27,832 bases of DNA from the IMG/VR virus record IMGVR_UViG_3300008114_002635, positions 1 through 27,832 of that record; one strand, written 5' to 3'. Position numbers and translations under genes: made by a program. Each line of letters opens with the position of its first letter. Position 1 is the first letter of the stretch. This document shows positions 15,341 to 25,242 of the stretch, piece after piece. The DNA comes from a virus. The notes beneath the pieces are model-generated. The model made no database searches. It was not told the origin of the DNA and was given only the letters and a program-made list of their open reading frames with translations.

Positions 15341-16207
15341 ATGGAATTTCCAAAATTTACAGCACCAACAATATCAATCAGTTCACAAACATCACTGAGT
15401 AGTATTGCAAAATCGTCTATACCTTCCATTAGTTCTCCAACAGGGCCGATCAACATAAGTGGTGTATCTAGTCAATTGTCTTTGTCTTCTATAGCTTCAA
15501 ATGCCAAGGTACCGACTTCATTATCAGGGGCGGCAAGTTCTTTGGGAGTACCAACGACCGTCGGTGGTATATCCTCCGCATTGGGAGGACCAACTTCGCT
15601 ATCGGCGGGATTGAGTTCCGCTGGCATTCCTACTACTTTACCAAATATATCGGCAGCAATACCTAATTTTTCAGCCACTTTACCGACACTCCCTACATTA
15701 AAATTGACACCAATTTCAAATTTTCCGGGACTAGATCAAGCTGGGATTTTACTTGGGGCTGGACCAAAATTTGCTGCTGAAAAAATTGCTAAACTAAAAT
15801 CGATTGTTCCTCCATTTGCGCCGGGACTAAAGTTGAATATGGGAATGGTTGCCGGTGCATTATCGGTTATCAAAGCAATATCTTCGGCAAATCCATCAGA
15901 ATTATTGAAGCAAATAACTTCAAGTATTGCCGAAGACATAAAAGGTCAAGTTGGAGATGTTGCAAAGAGTGCATTAGATAGTACAGGAATTTCTAATATT
16001 CAAGGCCAAATACAAGGATTACAGAGTAGCGTAGAATCCACAGTATCTGGTGTTACGGGTGCAGTACAGGAAAACATATCCACTGTTACAGGGGCTGCAC
16101 AGGATGCGGCTGCTTCTGTAACAAACCCTATACAAGAAACCGTATCTAATACAACATCGACGGTTAATGACAAAATAAGTGCTCTCAGCTTCCCACCATC
16201 GGGATAA
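15341..16207 (+). CDS. Ser/Ala/Pro-rich repeat protein, probable virion component
   Basis: A 288-aa low-complexity protein of unknown function. Residues 47-111 contain five consecutive 13-residue units, consensus SLSxxxSSxGxPT. The N-terminal third is similarly Ser/Thr/Pro-rich. Residues 140-200 include hydrophobic helices (MGMVAGALSVIKAISSANP), and residues 205-280 are Ser/Thr/Val-rich with repeated VTGA-type peptides. No signal peptide is visible. It lies between the gp5-like hub gene and the gp25 cluster, 6 nt after the hub stop, with a GGAGGA about 19 nt upstream. The repeats suggest an extended fibrous or linker protein, and the Ser/Thr density makes it a possible glycan acceptor. Both are inference. 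Confidence 0.7.
   Translation: MEFPKFTAPTISISSQTSLSSIAKSSIPSISSPTGPINISGVSSQLSLSSIASNAKVPTSLSGAASSLGVPTTVGGISSALGGPTSLSAGLSSAGIPTTLPNISAAIPNFSATLPTLPTLKLTPISNFPGLDQAGILLGAGPKFAAEKIAKLKSIVPPFAPGLKLNMGMVAGALSVIKAISSANPSELLKQITSSIAEDIKGQVGDVAKSALDSTGISNIQGQIQGLQSSVESTVSGVTGAVQENISTVTGAAQDAAASVTNPIQETVSNTTSTVNDKISALSFPPSG
15479..15673 (+). repeat. five 39-bp (13-residue) coding repeats
   Basis: Residues 47-59, 60-72, 73-85, 86-98 and 99-111 align as 13-residue units. The first four end in PT (KVPT, GVPT, GGPT, GIPT) and the fifth is degenerate (PNFS). The DNA units are diverged, so the amplification is old and the peptide pattern is maintained. Confidence 0.8.
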
Positions 16208-16224
16208 TTATCAAAAATACATTA

Positions 16225-16232
16225 TATTTATA
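16225..16232 (+). promoter_or_regulatory. TATTTATA box before the gp25 unit
   Basis: An exact TATTTATA in the 40-nt gap before the ATG at 16248. Here the box lies 15 nt upstream and is followed by AAGGAA at 16235-16240, an SD-like site 7 nt before the start. A transcript starting about 6 nt after the box would carry this SD, so the geometry is that of an ordinary promoter plus short leader. Confidence 0.5.
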
Positions 16233-16247
16233 TAAGGAACCATATAT

Positions 16248-16694
16248 ATGAAAAAGCAGGAACTTGTAGAAATTATAAGAACTCTAGTAAAAGAAGAAGT
16301 TAATAATGCACTTCCACATCTTCTTATGGAAGTTTTGGCAGAAAAAATGGTGCAAAATTCAAACTCTTTGTTGGAAACAAAAAAGCCAACAGAGCAGCTT
16401 CCAAAAAGAACACCAAATGTTTCTTTTGAAGCAACTCCAAAACAGTCACCAGTTCAAGCGCCAAAAACGTTCACAACAAACCCAATTTTGAATCAAGTGC
16501 TCAATGAAACTGTTGGAGGGATTCCACAAGAAGAATCTTCTGGTACACCATCCGCAATAGATGCACTTCAAAGTCTTCCAAAACAAGTATTGGCGGAAAA
16601 CAAAGAAGTTGCAGCGGTCGCATCTGCAATGACAAGAGACTATTCTCAACTATTGAAAGCAATTGACACGAAAGCAAAAGCTAAAAGACCATAA
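16248..16694 (+). CDS. hypothetical baseplate-cluster protein (148 aa)
   Basis: A 148-aa protein with an N-terminal amphipathic helical region (2-34, KKQELVEIIRTLVKEE, then a leucine-rich stretch), a Pro/Thr/Gln-rich linker (44-80), and a C-terminal helical part (105-145) ending in a basic KAKAKRP tail. No family recognised. It has a good SD (AAGGAA) and a TATTTATA box upstream and overlaps the gp25 start by one base (TAATG), so it begins the gp25-gp6 transcription unit. The modular helix-linker-helix layout is typical of small assembly or connector proteins, but no function can be assigned. Confidence 0.65.
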   Translation: MKKQELVEIIRTLVKEEVNNALPHLLMEVLAEKMVQNSNSLLETKKPTEQLPKRTPNVSFEATPKQSPVQAPKTFTTNPILNQVLNETVGGIPQEESSGTPSAIDALQSLPKQVLAENKEVAAVASAMTRDYSQLLKAIDTKAKAKRP

Positions 16695-17101
16695 TGGCAA
16701 CACAAAACGCACAACCTTATGGAATAACTCTACCCATAACACATGGGCCAAGTGGATATTTTAATCAAAGTTATAGCGTGGGAGAACAAATTAAAAGTAA
16801 TCTAAACTTATTGCTGAGAACAAAAAAGGGAGAAAGAAGAATGAATCCTGATTTTGGTTCTGGATTATGGAGCGTGTTGTTCGAGAATAATGTGGAGGAA
16901 ATTGGTCAAATTGTTGAATCCACTATCAGAAAAGATATATCAAGATGGATGAATTATGTGAATGTCGAATCTGTTGATGTTGATAGAACAAGTGATAGTT
17001 CGCAACACAGAATAAATGTTTCCGTAGTATACACTGTCCCAGTTGTTGGAATAACAAACGAGCAAGTATTACAAGTTGACATGAACACAACCAACGTATG
17101 A
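16694..17101 (+). CDS. baseplate wedge protein gp25-like
   Basis: A 135-aa protein of the GPW/gp25 family (T4 gp25 has 132 aa). The core block is LLLRTKKGERRMNPDFGSGLWSVLFE (residues 39-64), which carries the G-E-R segment and the conserved NPDFGSGL turn. It is followed by a helix (IGQIVESTIRKDISRWM) and a C-terminal beta sheet (INVSVVYTVPV). In contractile-tail phages gp25 sits in the inner baseplate and helps initiate sheath polymerisation. It overlaps the gp6 gene by ATGA, matching the close association of these two proteins in the wedge core. Confidence 0.93.
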   Translation: MATQNAQPYGITLPITHGPSGYFNQSYSVGEQIKSNLNLLLRTKKGERRMNPDFGSGLWSVLFENNVEEIGQIVESTIRKDISRWMNYVNVESVDVDRTSDSSQHRINVSVVYTVPVVGITNEQVLQVDMNTTNV

Positions 17102-19053
17102 TATTAGACACACCAAAATCATTTCTACCGGGCAAAAAAGATGTCAAATATCTTAACAAGGATTTTTCCCAACTAAAATCCAGCTTGATTGAATTTGCCA
17201 AAACATATTATCCAAATACATATAAGGATTTCAGTGATGCATCAACAGGAATGATGTACATAGAAATGGCGGCGTATGTTGGAGATGTGCTTTCATACTA
17301 TATTGATTATCAGTTCAAGGAATCGATGTTAGTAAATGCAGAAGAGCGCCAAAACATTATTGATGCGGCAAGATCTGTTGGTTACAAAACAAAGCCAAGC
17401 ACACCAAGTTTCACAAAATTGGATGTATATCAACTTATTCCTTCAAAAATAAATGAAGATGGCAGTATATCTCCAGACATGAAATATGCTCAGATTATAA
17501 AGCCGGGCATGGCGTGCAGCAGCGACTCTGGCATACCGTTTCTTACTAGTGTTCCCGTTGATTTTACTGTTGATACCAAGAATGATCCGTTGGAAATTTC
17601 CGTTTATCAAAGAAACGCTGCTGGTCAACCTGAATTTTATGTATTGAAAAAGACAGTAAGTGCATTTTCTGGTCAAATATCCACTGCCACAATTTCGGTT
17701 TCTTCTCCTGTTCCATTTTTCAAAGTTACTCTTTCAGATACAAATGTTATTGAAGTTATGGATGTATATGACTCCGATGGCAACAGATGGTATGAGACAG
17801 ATTATCTTGCACAAGATCTTGTTCCTATTGAAAGTGAAAACATATTCAAGAATGATTCTGCATTATCAACATATCGTGATACTGTTCCTTTCCTATTAAG
17901 ATATCTGAGAACACCGAAAAGATTTGTCACGGGGGTTGGTGCCGACAACACAACATTTTTGGAATTTGGATCTGGAACCAATGTTTCAGACGACGAAGTT
18001 ATTATTCCAAATGTGTATACAGTGAACAGAGTTTCAACTTTTAGAAATGAAACTGCCACATATGATCCATCAAATTTCTTGTCATCAAGAGCATTTGGTC
18101 AAGCGCCTTCAAATACCTCATTGACAGTTCGTTATGTTGTTGGTGGCGGAATAACCAGCAATGTTAACGCAAATTCAATAAAGAACGTAACAGCGGTTGA
18201 TTTCTTCGGTGATATAACAGAACTTCCTGTTTTTGAACAGAATTTGACCACATTGGTAAGAAAGTCCATAAAAGTCAATAATCCATCTCCAGCGACAGGT
18301 GGTCGTAACGCCGAAACAAATGATGAAATACGAAATAATGCTCTTGCTAGTGTAGCAGCACAAGGTAGAGCAGTAACACAAAAAGATTATGTTATACGAG
18401 CATATGCGATGCCTTCAAAATTTGGATCGGTTGCAAAAGCATGGGCAGTGTCGGATGCACAATTGAATCCACAAAATATCCAAGCACAGCCGCAGTCAGA
18501 TGTAACAAGTTCACTTTCTCCATCAGCAACAAATAACAAAACATTGCAGGCTGCAAACTCATTTGCGATAAATCTTTATTTGCTTGGTTATAACACAAAT
18601 CAGAACTTGATTGCAACAAACGAGGCAATTCGTCAAAATCTCAAAAACTATTTGAATCAGTATCGTATGTTGACCGACAGTGTTAATCTTCTTGATGGAT
18701 ATATCATCAACATTGGTGTCGATTTTACGATCATTGCATACAAGAATTACAACAAGAGAGAAGTGTTGGCAAACTGCATATCACTTGTTCAGAAATTCTT
18801 TGATATCAATAATATTCAATTCTGCCAACCAATCAATTTAAGCAGACTTGAATTGGAAATTGCAAAGGTGGACGGAGTTCAGTCTGTATCATCATTGAAG
18901 ATAAAGAATCTTACACTGCGTGATGGCGATTATTCTCCATATGAGTATGATATTGAAAAAGCGACTATGGACAAAGTGGTATATCCTTCCATAGATCCTA
19001 GCGTGTTTGAGGTTAAATTCCCATCAAAGGATATAGTAGGCCGCGTAAGTTGA
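17098..19053 (+). CDS. baseplate wedge protein gp6-like
   Basis: A 651-aa protein close to T4 gp6 in length (660). The N-terminus (FLPGKKDVKYLNKDFSQLKSSLIEFAKTYYPN, then ASTGMMYIEMAAYVGDVLSYYIDYQ, 49-72) is the family block also seen in Baseplate_J proteins. The central beta-rich region contains FLEFGSGTNVSDDEVIIP. The block NAETNDEIRNNALASVAAQGRAVTQKDY (about 403-430) is a second hallmark. A C-terminal domain (DSVNLLDGYIINIGVDFTII and onward) matches the gp6/gpJ trimerising region. It forms the inner wedge ring with gp25. It overlaps gp25 by ATGA. Confidence 0.93.
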   Translation: MILDTPKSFLPGKKDVKYLNKDFSQLKSSLIEFAKTYYPNTYKDFSDASTGMMYIEMAAYVGDVLSYYIDYQFKESMLVNAEERQNIIDAARSVGYKTKPSTPSFTKLDVYQLIPSKINEDGSISPDMKYAQIIKPGMACSSDSGIPFLTSVPVDFTVDTKNDPLEISVYQRNAAGQPEFYVLKKTVSAFSGQISTATISVSSPVPFFKVTLSDTNVIEVMDVYDSDGNRWYETDYLAQDLVPIESENIFKNDSALSTYRDTVPFLLRYLRTPKRFVTGVGADNTTFLEFGSGTNVSDDEVIIPNVYTVNRVSTFRNETATYDPSNFLSSRAFGQAPSNTSLTVRYVVGGGITSNVNANSIKNVTAVDFFGDITELPVFEQNLTTLVRKSIKVNNPSPATGGRNAETNDEIRNNALASVAAQGRAVTQKDYVIRAYAMPSKFGSVAKAWAVSDAQLNPQNIQAQPQSDVTSSLSPSATNNKTLQAANSFAINLYLLGYNTNQNLIATNEAIRQNLKNYLNQYRMLTDSVNLLDGYIINIGVDFTIIAYKNYNKREVLANCISLVQKFFDINNIQFCQPINLSRLELEIAKVDGVQSVSSLKIKNLTLRDGDYSPYEYDIEKATMDKVVYPSIDPSVFEVKFPSKDIVGRVS

Positions 19054-19059
19054 TTTATA
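19052..19059 (+). promoter_or_regulatory. GATTTATA, one-mismatch match to the TATTTATA box
   Basis: GATTTATA ends 5 nt before the ATG at 19065 and overlaps the gp6 stop codon. It keeps the box-to-start spacing seen at 9904, 13485 and 27099 but lies at a tight gene junction, so it may be chance. Confidence 0.2.
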
Positions 19060-19064
19060 ACACC

Positions 19065-20390
19065 ATGCACTATTTCTTATATCCAACCAAAGACGCATAC
19101 ATAAGCAACGACCCAGCATATATCACCAAGAATACTGGGCTGGATGAAATCTTGGAAGTTGAAAAGAGAATTTCATTCACAAGTTGTGCCAGTTTAGGTT
19201 CATATATCATAGAAGTTGGATATACCAGTTCAAGTATTGAACTTTTAAGTGGATCAATGTCATCTTCATATGACTCTGGATCAACAGATCCAAGAGTAGT
19301 ATCAAGTTCATATGTGTACAAAAATTCTCCATCGGCTGGTGCAGTTTTGTCAAGAGCACTTCTTCATTTCGATCTATCAACCATTTCGGCATCACTGGCA
19401 TCAAGTGATGCAAATAAGCCAGTAAATCCAAGATTTTATCTTAATCTCAAGATTTGTGAAAGTACGGAAGTACCTACCAAGTATTCATTGGCGGCATATC
19501 CAATATCTCAATCATGGTTGATGGGAACTGGTTACAAGTATGATGGAACAACAGCACCAGACGGTGTAACATGGAAATTTTCAGATGGATATATTGAAAA
19601 GTGGGTAAGTGGATCTTTGATTGATTGTACAGGCGGCGGAAATTGGTGGATATCATCAAGTCTAGTCAGCGGTTCTGCGGTTGGAATTGTTGGTAGTGGA
19701 TCTGGCTATGTTCAACCATCATATGAAAATTGGTATTTTACATCAAGCACGGTTCCTACCACTGGATCATATGGATCGGGCCAAACCTTTGATTATGAAA
19801 GTGGAGATGTCAGAATGGATGTCTCCAATATGGTATATGCTTGGCTAAGTGGATCATTGGTTAATAACGGATTGATTCTTATGCATGGCGATGAATCAAG
19901 TTCTATTGACTATGGATCACTGAAATTCTTCAGTAAGGAAACCAATACTGTATATTCTCCATATTTGGATATGTGTTGGCATGATTCTGTATTCATTACG
20001 GGAAGTACGGACCCGATTCAGATCAGAGATTCTGTAGTGAATATGAAAAATATGGCATCTGAATATAAGTTTGGATCTATTGTACGAATGGATGTTACCG
20101 CAAGAAAGCGTTATCCAGTAAAAACATTCACCAACAAAGCATCGGATTATTTGTTCCCATATTACTTACCATCATCAAGCTATTATCAGATCAAGGACGC
20201 AGAAAGCGAAGAAACAATAATTCCATATGATGATTACACCAGACTAAGCTTTGACGGTAGTGGAAATTATTTTATGTTGGACACCAGCGGTCTTCCAATG
20301 GAAAGATATTTCAAAGTAGAAATTCGCACGGAACAAAGCGGTTCTGTTTTGACCTTTCCAGTTCCAACCGCATTCAAAGTTTCTAGATGA
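19065..20390 (+). CDS. Ser/Gly-rich baseplate or appendage protein
   Basis: A 441-aa protein directly after gp6, so probably part of the baseplate or its appendages. The N-terminus (FLYPTKDAYISNDP and then SRALLHFDLSTI at residues 96-107) resembles the DNRLRE-type beta-sandwich found in phage and cell-surface proteins. Ser, Gly and Tyr are abundant (many SGS and SSS stretches). A C-terminal part (from about 340, VRMDVTARKRYPVKTF) looks like a separate domain. I prefer the ATG at 19065. The longer frame begins with TTG at 19050, adding only five residues, and no SD separates the choices. It overlaps the next small gene by ATGA. Confidence 0.75.
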   Translation: MHYFLYPTKDAYISNDPAYITKNTGLDEILEVEKRISFTSCASLGSYIIEVGYTSSSIELLSGSMSSSYDSGSTDPRVVSSSYVYKNSPSAGAVLSRALLHFDLSTISASLASSDANKPVNPRFYLNLKICESTEVPTKYSLAAYPISQSWLMGTGYKYDGTTAPDGVTWKFSDGYIEKWVSGSLIDCTGGGNWWISSSLVSGSAVGIVGSGSGYVQPSYENWYFTSSTVPTTGSYGSGQTFDYESGDVRMDVSNMVYAWLSGSLVNNGLILMHGDESSSIDYGSLKFFSKETNTVYSPYLDMCWHDSVFITGSTDPIQIRDSVVNMKNMASEYKFGSIVRMDVTARKRYPVKTFTNKASDYLFPYYLPSSSYYQIKDAESEETIIPYDDYTRLSFDGSGNYFMLDTSGLPMERYFKVEIRTEQSGSVLTFPVPTAFKVSR

Positions 20391-20608
20391 ACGCCAATCC
20401 ATATCTATCAGGATATAATCAAGATGACATACAAAAGCTATATCAGAGTGGTTCAATCATTCCGAATATAGACGAGTATGGTAATTTGATCATTCAAAAC
20501 GTAAAAGGCCAGCTTTATTCTTCTTCCATAACAATTCCTTTGGAAAACGTAGTATATAATCCAGTAAAAGTAGAAACAAAGTATACAGTAACATTCAGCG
20601 AACTATGA
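20387..20608 (+). CDS. small baseplate-cluster protein (73 aa)
   Basis: A 73-aa protein linked by ATGA overlaps to the genes on both sides, so it is clearly translated with them. The sequence (NPYLSGYNQDDIQKLYQSG, then IIPNIDEYGNLIIQNVKGQLY) suggests a short helix and a small beta structure. No family recognised. Its constant coupling to the flanking large structural genes suggests a small connector or a chaperone for the 1,545-aa protein. Confidence 0.7.
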   Translation: MNANPYLSGYNQDDIQKLYQSGSIIPNIDEYGNLIIQNVKGQLYSSSITIPLENVVYNPVKVETKYTVTFSEL

Positions 20609-23600
20609 ACCTTGAAGACATGAAGTATATTTCGGCATCTTCCTCGTCACTCGGGGTTGGTTCCGACATGACTAAAGAAGATTTGATGTTTTTCACGGAC
20701 GGACTAAAGTCTCAAAATTTTCCATTTGGCAAAACCGAGGATGACTTTATAAAGTTCAGCGTATATAACTTTGATAATACCTTGGTAACAGAGTCGATGA
20801 TATATCCGAGCGGATCATATCGTAATTACACACAGTCATATTACGATCCTACAAACAGATATATTACATATTCGTATTCAAAATTTGATGGAACGGCTCC
20901 TATATTAGTTGGTGAAACAAGCTCTTTGTTTATTGATGTTTCATCGGAAATGAGAAATCTCAATGTACCGGATGGAAATTATAGAATAACGGTAGAATTA
21001 ATGAGAAACATCGTTGGATCCAATTCTTCATCTGAAGATAAGTTGATGATATACCAGATATCAACCAACAGAGATGAAGTGGCATTGATTCCAAAAAATT
21101 TGGCAGGATCAACCGAAAAAATAAACACGCAAGTTGATGTGTTTGGAACAAACAAGGTTTTTGTAAGTGATATTGCAGATAGTATAATAGAATCAATAGC
21201 ATCTCCTGAGATTTATAATGTATACTACACTGCAAAGAATGAAAATCCTTCTGGTGCGGAGTTGTTGAAATTCTATTATGGATTTACCAACAGAGAAAAC
21301 GAAACCAATAATGATATAGATGTAATTTCATTCGTCACCGATTTGTATTATGGTGTAAGGAAAGGTGGAACCAGAAACAATGGTCAAATTGCAGTAAATG
21401 ACATCTTGGGAATATATGATCAATTTAAGAATTGGTTGTATAGCAATTATGATTCAGGGTCAACTTTTAGGGATATTCAGGATTATTACTACAGCTTGTT
21501 CAGATTTGTGATTGATCAGGAGTTGAACAGAATCACAAACAAAAAGCCAGCGGAGTATGATCAAATAGTTGCATTCTTGCAAAAAATTTATTACGATCTT
21601 ACCTTTTATCCGCAATTCTATTTTCTTCAACTGAAATACAACATCGATTTGTCTGGGTATTTCAAGAATATTTTGAATCATTCGGGTGGATACGTTTCAA
21701 TTACAAATAAGAAATTGGTATTGTCCGAGGATCCTAGATACCAAAATAAGTTGGTCTTGAAACTTTCTGAGCCACTTCCACAGTCTGTTCAAAACGGAGA
21801 TGATGTTTGGATAACAAACAATTTTGGATTTTTACCAATTGTTCAAAATGTATATTACTTTACTTCAAATGTAATACAGACCATACCTTTGCGTGGTCCT
21901 AATTTCTTGGTTAGAATTGAAAGTCAGGGAAATTCCACAGAAGCACTATCAATGGAGCAATTAATTGCTCAAACTGGAAGTGCATATAATGAAGTTCTTT
22001 CCAAGATTCTCACACCTTCTCAAACCGTAGTAGATAATACCAACTACAGAAGTTTTGAAAACTTCATAAACTTTTCTTCCGCCAAATTGAGAGTTGACGC
22101 ATTCACTGTAAAGAAAACAAAAATAGATGACTTGTATCAGACCATTGCAGAGTTGCAGCAGAAAATTGATGCCAATCCAAATGATCAGTTCTATATCAAG
22201 GAAAAAACAGACGCCAATACTGAAATAGATAATTTGGAAAATTCAATGGATGGTTATGAAAAATTCCTATACAACAATCCTTCTTGGTATACTGATCATA
22301 ACGCATCATCCTCATTATTTGACAGAGATAATGGTAACTCGCTGATCAACAATCTTCCACAGTTCATATTGGAGGATATGGAACAAAATCAGGACTATAT
22401 CCTATTCGTTGGAATGATAGGACACTTCTTCGATAACATATCGTTGTTGATCAGGCAGATCACAGAAAAGAACAATTATTCAAGTAGTCCAAACTATGGA
22501 ATATCTGTTGATATCGTGGAAGATATGTTGGCTTCACTTGGTTGGGATGCGGAAATATCAAAGGAAAATCTTCCATTGCTTCTTTCCAATTTTTCTCAAA
22601 ATGATTTCGACACAAACAGCAACCTTTATGATCTTTCCAGAACAATTTCTGAAAAGCAAAGAAATCAGATAATATGGAAGAGAATACTAAACACTCTTCC
22701 TTACATATACAAGACCAAGGGTACAGAAGCATCACTGTCTTCACTATTAAGTTGTTTTGGCGTTCCAAAGAATATTATCAAGCTCAAGGAATATGGTGGA
22801 ATACAAGACGTTCATAATCTTCAGGACACAACATTGTATGTTTTGGATGAAGTAAAATACGAACCATATTTCAGTGGAAGCGGAGAATATTTCAAGTTCA
22901 ATTGGACAGGAAGCGCACAAACACTGGAACTCAATTTCTCATTCGATCCAAACAAGACAAGCACAGTTGGAAATGTGTTCAGACTTGTAAACTGCCCAAA
23001 TAGTTGGGTGGTTGGAGTGTACAGAGACAAAGGCAAGGATTGGGGAAGATTATTCTTTAGCATTGATAACGGAAGTGGTAGTGTAAAAACGATAATGACG
23101 GACAAAGCTCCGTTCTTTGATGGTAATTCATACCACGCAATGCTTCGTAGAAATGATGCCACGGTAAATTATTCAATGTATGGATTCACCGAAAGTCAAA
23201 TTGACGAGTATCCTATAAAGTATGATATAATTGCACAACGTGCAGAGGATGCTAGAATCACATTTGAAGCAACCTCCAGCCAGTATTTAAGTGGAAGCTA
23301 CAATACTCAATTCAGATCTGGTTCGTATGTTTATGTAGGAAATTACAATCAAAATACCGCATCATTGAATATTGACCCAGAGGCATTTTTTGGAAACATT
23401 GACGAAATAAAGTTGTGGGAACTTCCGTTGGACGATGGTAGATTTGAAAGTCATACATTATATCAAAATGCATATGACGGAAATTCGCCAGAAAAAATGA
23501 TAGCGGAAAATCTGGTTAGAATTTCATTTGAAAGACCAACCGATTTGCATGATTCAAGTACAAGTGCATCATTGAATAATCTTGCATTTAGAAAAGACTT

Positions 23601-25242
23601 CCCAACATTCACAGCAGTTAATTTCCCAGAGAGTCTTGTAGCTACAGTACAAAATTCAGAATGCGACCCTTCAATGGTGGCCGGATTCCCATATCAGTTT
23701 AGTAGAAAAGACACTCGGCAAACTGTAAAACTTCCTGATTATGGATCCAGCAAGTTCAGAAGCAACAAAATCAATTATGTTGATCAGGAACTTGCCGCGC
23801 CATTATCTTCAACTGAAAGATCTTCGCTTCAATCGAGTGAACTTGTTTCCGTCGATTCAAATAGATTGGGTTTATTCTTCTCGCCGTCCGATATTCAAAA
23901 CACAGAAATCATAAAGTTCTTTGGAGAATATCCACTAAGTGAACTGATTGGGGATCCTTCAACAGTGTATGAATCATCATATGCAAGATTTGAAAAGTTC
24001 AGACAGATATTCTACGATCAAGGTTTTGGAAACATAGATTATCAGTTCTTCATGAACGTTGTTCGATTCTATTTTGACAAGGCGATGTTCAAATATATTC
24101 GTTCAATTGTACCAGCAAGAGCAACACTTGTTGATGGTATACTTGTTGAGCCTTCCATACTCGAACGTCCGAAGATTGCACTTAAACCATTGGTAAGAGA
24201 AAATATTCCACAGAAGGAAGCACCAATCGATGCCAACAGAAATATTGTGGCAACCCAATCTCCAAAATTGGAAGATTCATTGGATGTAAGAACATCGGGT
24301 AGATCAATATTGAACGATGTTAATCAAGTATTCTTCCCAACCGATGAAGACCAATATGGATTCGCCGTGTATTCAGATAATGGAATAACATACTACAACG
24401 GAGATTATTATCGCGCCGATGTATTGACCATCAAGAAGCAATATCAAATACACAACAAATATAATCTTCCCACAAATGCCCTGAACGATTATGAAAAAAA
24501 TGTAAACTTGAATGGAACCGTGCAAACGGTAACAAGTTCATACCAAAAGATAAATTTGGCAAAGCTACCTGTGCTAACAGAGTATACAGCAGATTGCTCA
24601 TTGATTCAACCTCCCACTTTCAGCGGAAGTTTCAGTGGAAGTATAAGTTTTGATCCGGGTGGAGGAAATGGATTTTATTTCACAAATATATCATCAAGTC
24701 ACACCATAGATGGAGTGTACATCGGAAAAATAATTGGAGATGCCGGTGAGGGTATAATACAAAATCCCGGAATAAAGATCAGAGCCACATATATTGCGGC
24801 ATATCCACTTCAATACGGCGGACAATTTAGTTATCAATCTGGCACATGGTATTTCAACGGATACATTTACGGCGGTATTCCAGCCACAATCAATCTGACC
24901 AAATTCTCAACAACATTTTACACAACAGACGGCAGTTCTGTGTTTGATTCATTCAGATACTTGACGCAAGGACCATTCTTTGGTCCATTATCATCGGCAT
25001 TTAGCTACAGAAAAGCATACAGCATGCAAAATTATCCGTATAATGCAACACTGCTGAACGGATACTTCTCCAACCACTACAAATACAGCAATCAACAGTT
25101 TTCAGTAAAGGAGATAAATTCATACGATAACACCGATAGGCCGTTCAAATGGAAAAAAGGTAGCCAAAATAAAAAAACTACCGTAGATCCTCTTACTGGC
25201 CTATTGGATAACACTGAAGCGATTGAAACAAAAACGGTCTAA
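20605..25242 (+). CDS. giant virion protein with LamG-like domain (1,545 aa)
   Basis: A very large structural protein, probably a baseplate wedge or tail appendage component in the position of T4 gp7 (1,032 aa). N-terminal 150 residues are beta-rich. A short coiled coil lies at about 502-557 (KIDDLYQTIAELQQKI, IDNLENSMDGYEKF). Residues 690-735 carry the block LPYIYKTKGTEASLSSLL followed by SCFGVPKNIIKLKEYGG, which I associate with baseplate proteins of marine T4-like phages. Residues about 750-960 look like a LamG/concanavalin-type sandwich: ELNFSFDPNK, VYRDKGKDWGRLFF, SYHAMLRR and FFGNIDEIKLWELPLDDG. This is a likely glycan-binding domain. The remaining C-terminal part is beta-rich with aromatic and Gly residues. 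The ATG overlaps the small gene by ATGA. Confidence 0.8.
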   Translation: MNLEDMKYISASSSSLGVGSDMTKEDLMFFTDGLKSQNFPFGKTEDDFIKFSVYNFDNTLVTESMIYPSGSYRNYTQSYYDPTNRYITYSYSKFDGTAPILVGETSSLFIDVSSEMRNLNVPDGNYRITVELMRNIVGSNSSSEDKLMIYQISTNRDEVALIPKNLAGSTEKINTQVDVFGTNKVFVSDIADSIIESIASPEIYNVYYTAKNENPSGAELLKFYYGFTNRENETNNDIDVISFVTDLYYGVRKGGTRNNGQIAVNDILGIYDQFKNWLYSNYDSGSTFRDIQDYYYSLFRFVIDQELNRITNKKPAEYDQIVAFLQKIYYDLTFYPQFYFLQLKYNIDLSGYFKNILNHSGGYVSITNKKLVLSEDPRYQNKLVLKLSEPLPQSVQNGDDVWITNNFGFLPIVQNVYYFTSNVIQTIPLRGPNFLVRIESQGNSTEALSMEQLIAQTGSAYNEVLSKILTPSQTVVDNTNYRSFENFINFSSAKLRVDAFTVKKTKIDDLYQTIAELQQKIDANPNDQFYIKEKTDANTEIDNLENSMDGYEKFLYNNPSWYTDHNASSSLFDRDNGNSLINNLPQFILEDMEQNQDYILFVGMIGHFFDNISLLIRQITEKNNYSSSPNYGISVDIVEDMLASLGWDAEISKENLPLLLSNFSQNDFDTNSNLYDLSRTISEKQRNQIIWKRILNTLPYIYKTKGTEASLSSLLSCFGVPKNIIKLKEYGGIQDVHNLQDTTLYVLDEVKYEPYFSGSGEYFKFNWTGSAQTLELNFSFDPNKTSTVGNVFRLVNCPNSWVVGVYRDKGKDWGRLFFSIDNGSGSVKTIMTDKAPFFDGNSYHAMLRRNDATVNYSMYGFTESQIDEYPIKYDIIAQRAEDARITFEATSSQYLSGSYNTQFRSGSYVYVGNYNQNTASLNIDPEAFFGNIDEIKLWELPLDDGRFESHTLYQNAYDGNSPEKMIAENLVRISFERPTDLHDSSTSASLNNLAFRKDFPTFTAVNFPESLVATVQNSECDPSMVAGFPYQFSRKDTRQTVKLPDYGSSKFRSNKINYVDQELAAPLSSTERSSLQSSELVSVDSNRLGLFFSPSDIQNTEIIKFFGEYPLSELIGDPSTVYESSYARFEKFRQIFYDQGFGNIDYQFFMNVVRFYFDKAMFKYIRSIVPARATLVDGILVEPSILERPKIALKPLVRENIPQKEAPIDANRNIVATQSPKLEDSLDVRTSGRSILNDVNQVFFPTDEDQYGFAVYSDNGITYYNGDYYRADVLTIKKQYQIHNKYNLPTNALNDYEKNVNLNGTVQTVTSSYQKINLAKLPVLTEYTADCSLIQPPTFSGSFSGSISFDPGGGNGFYFTNISSSHTIDGVYIGKIIGDAGEGIIQNPGIKIRATYIAAYPLQYGGQFSYQSGTWYFNGYIYGGIPATINLTKFSTTFYTTDGSSVFDSFRYLTQGPFFGPLSSAFSYRKAYSMQNYPYNATLLNGYFSNHYKYSNQQFSVKEINSYDNTDRPFKWKKGSQNKKTTVDPLTGLLDNTEAIETKTV

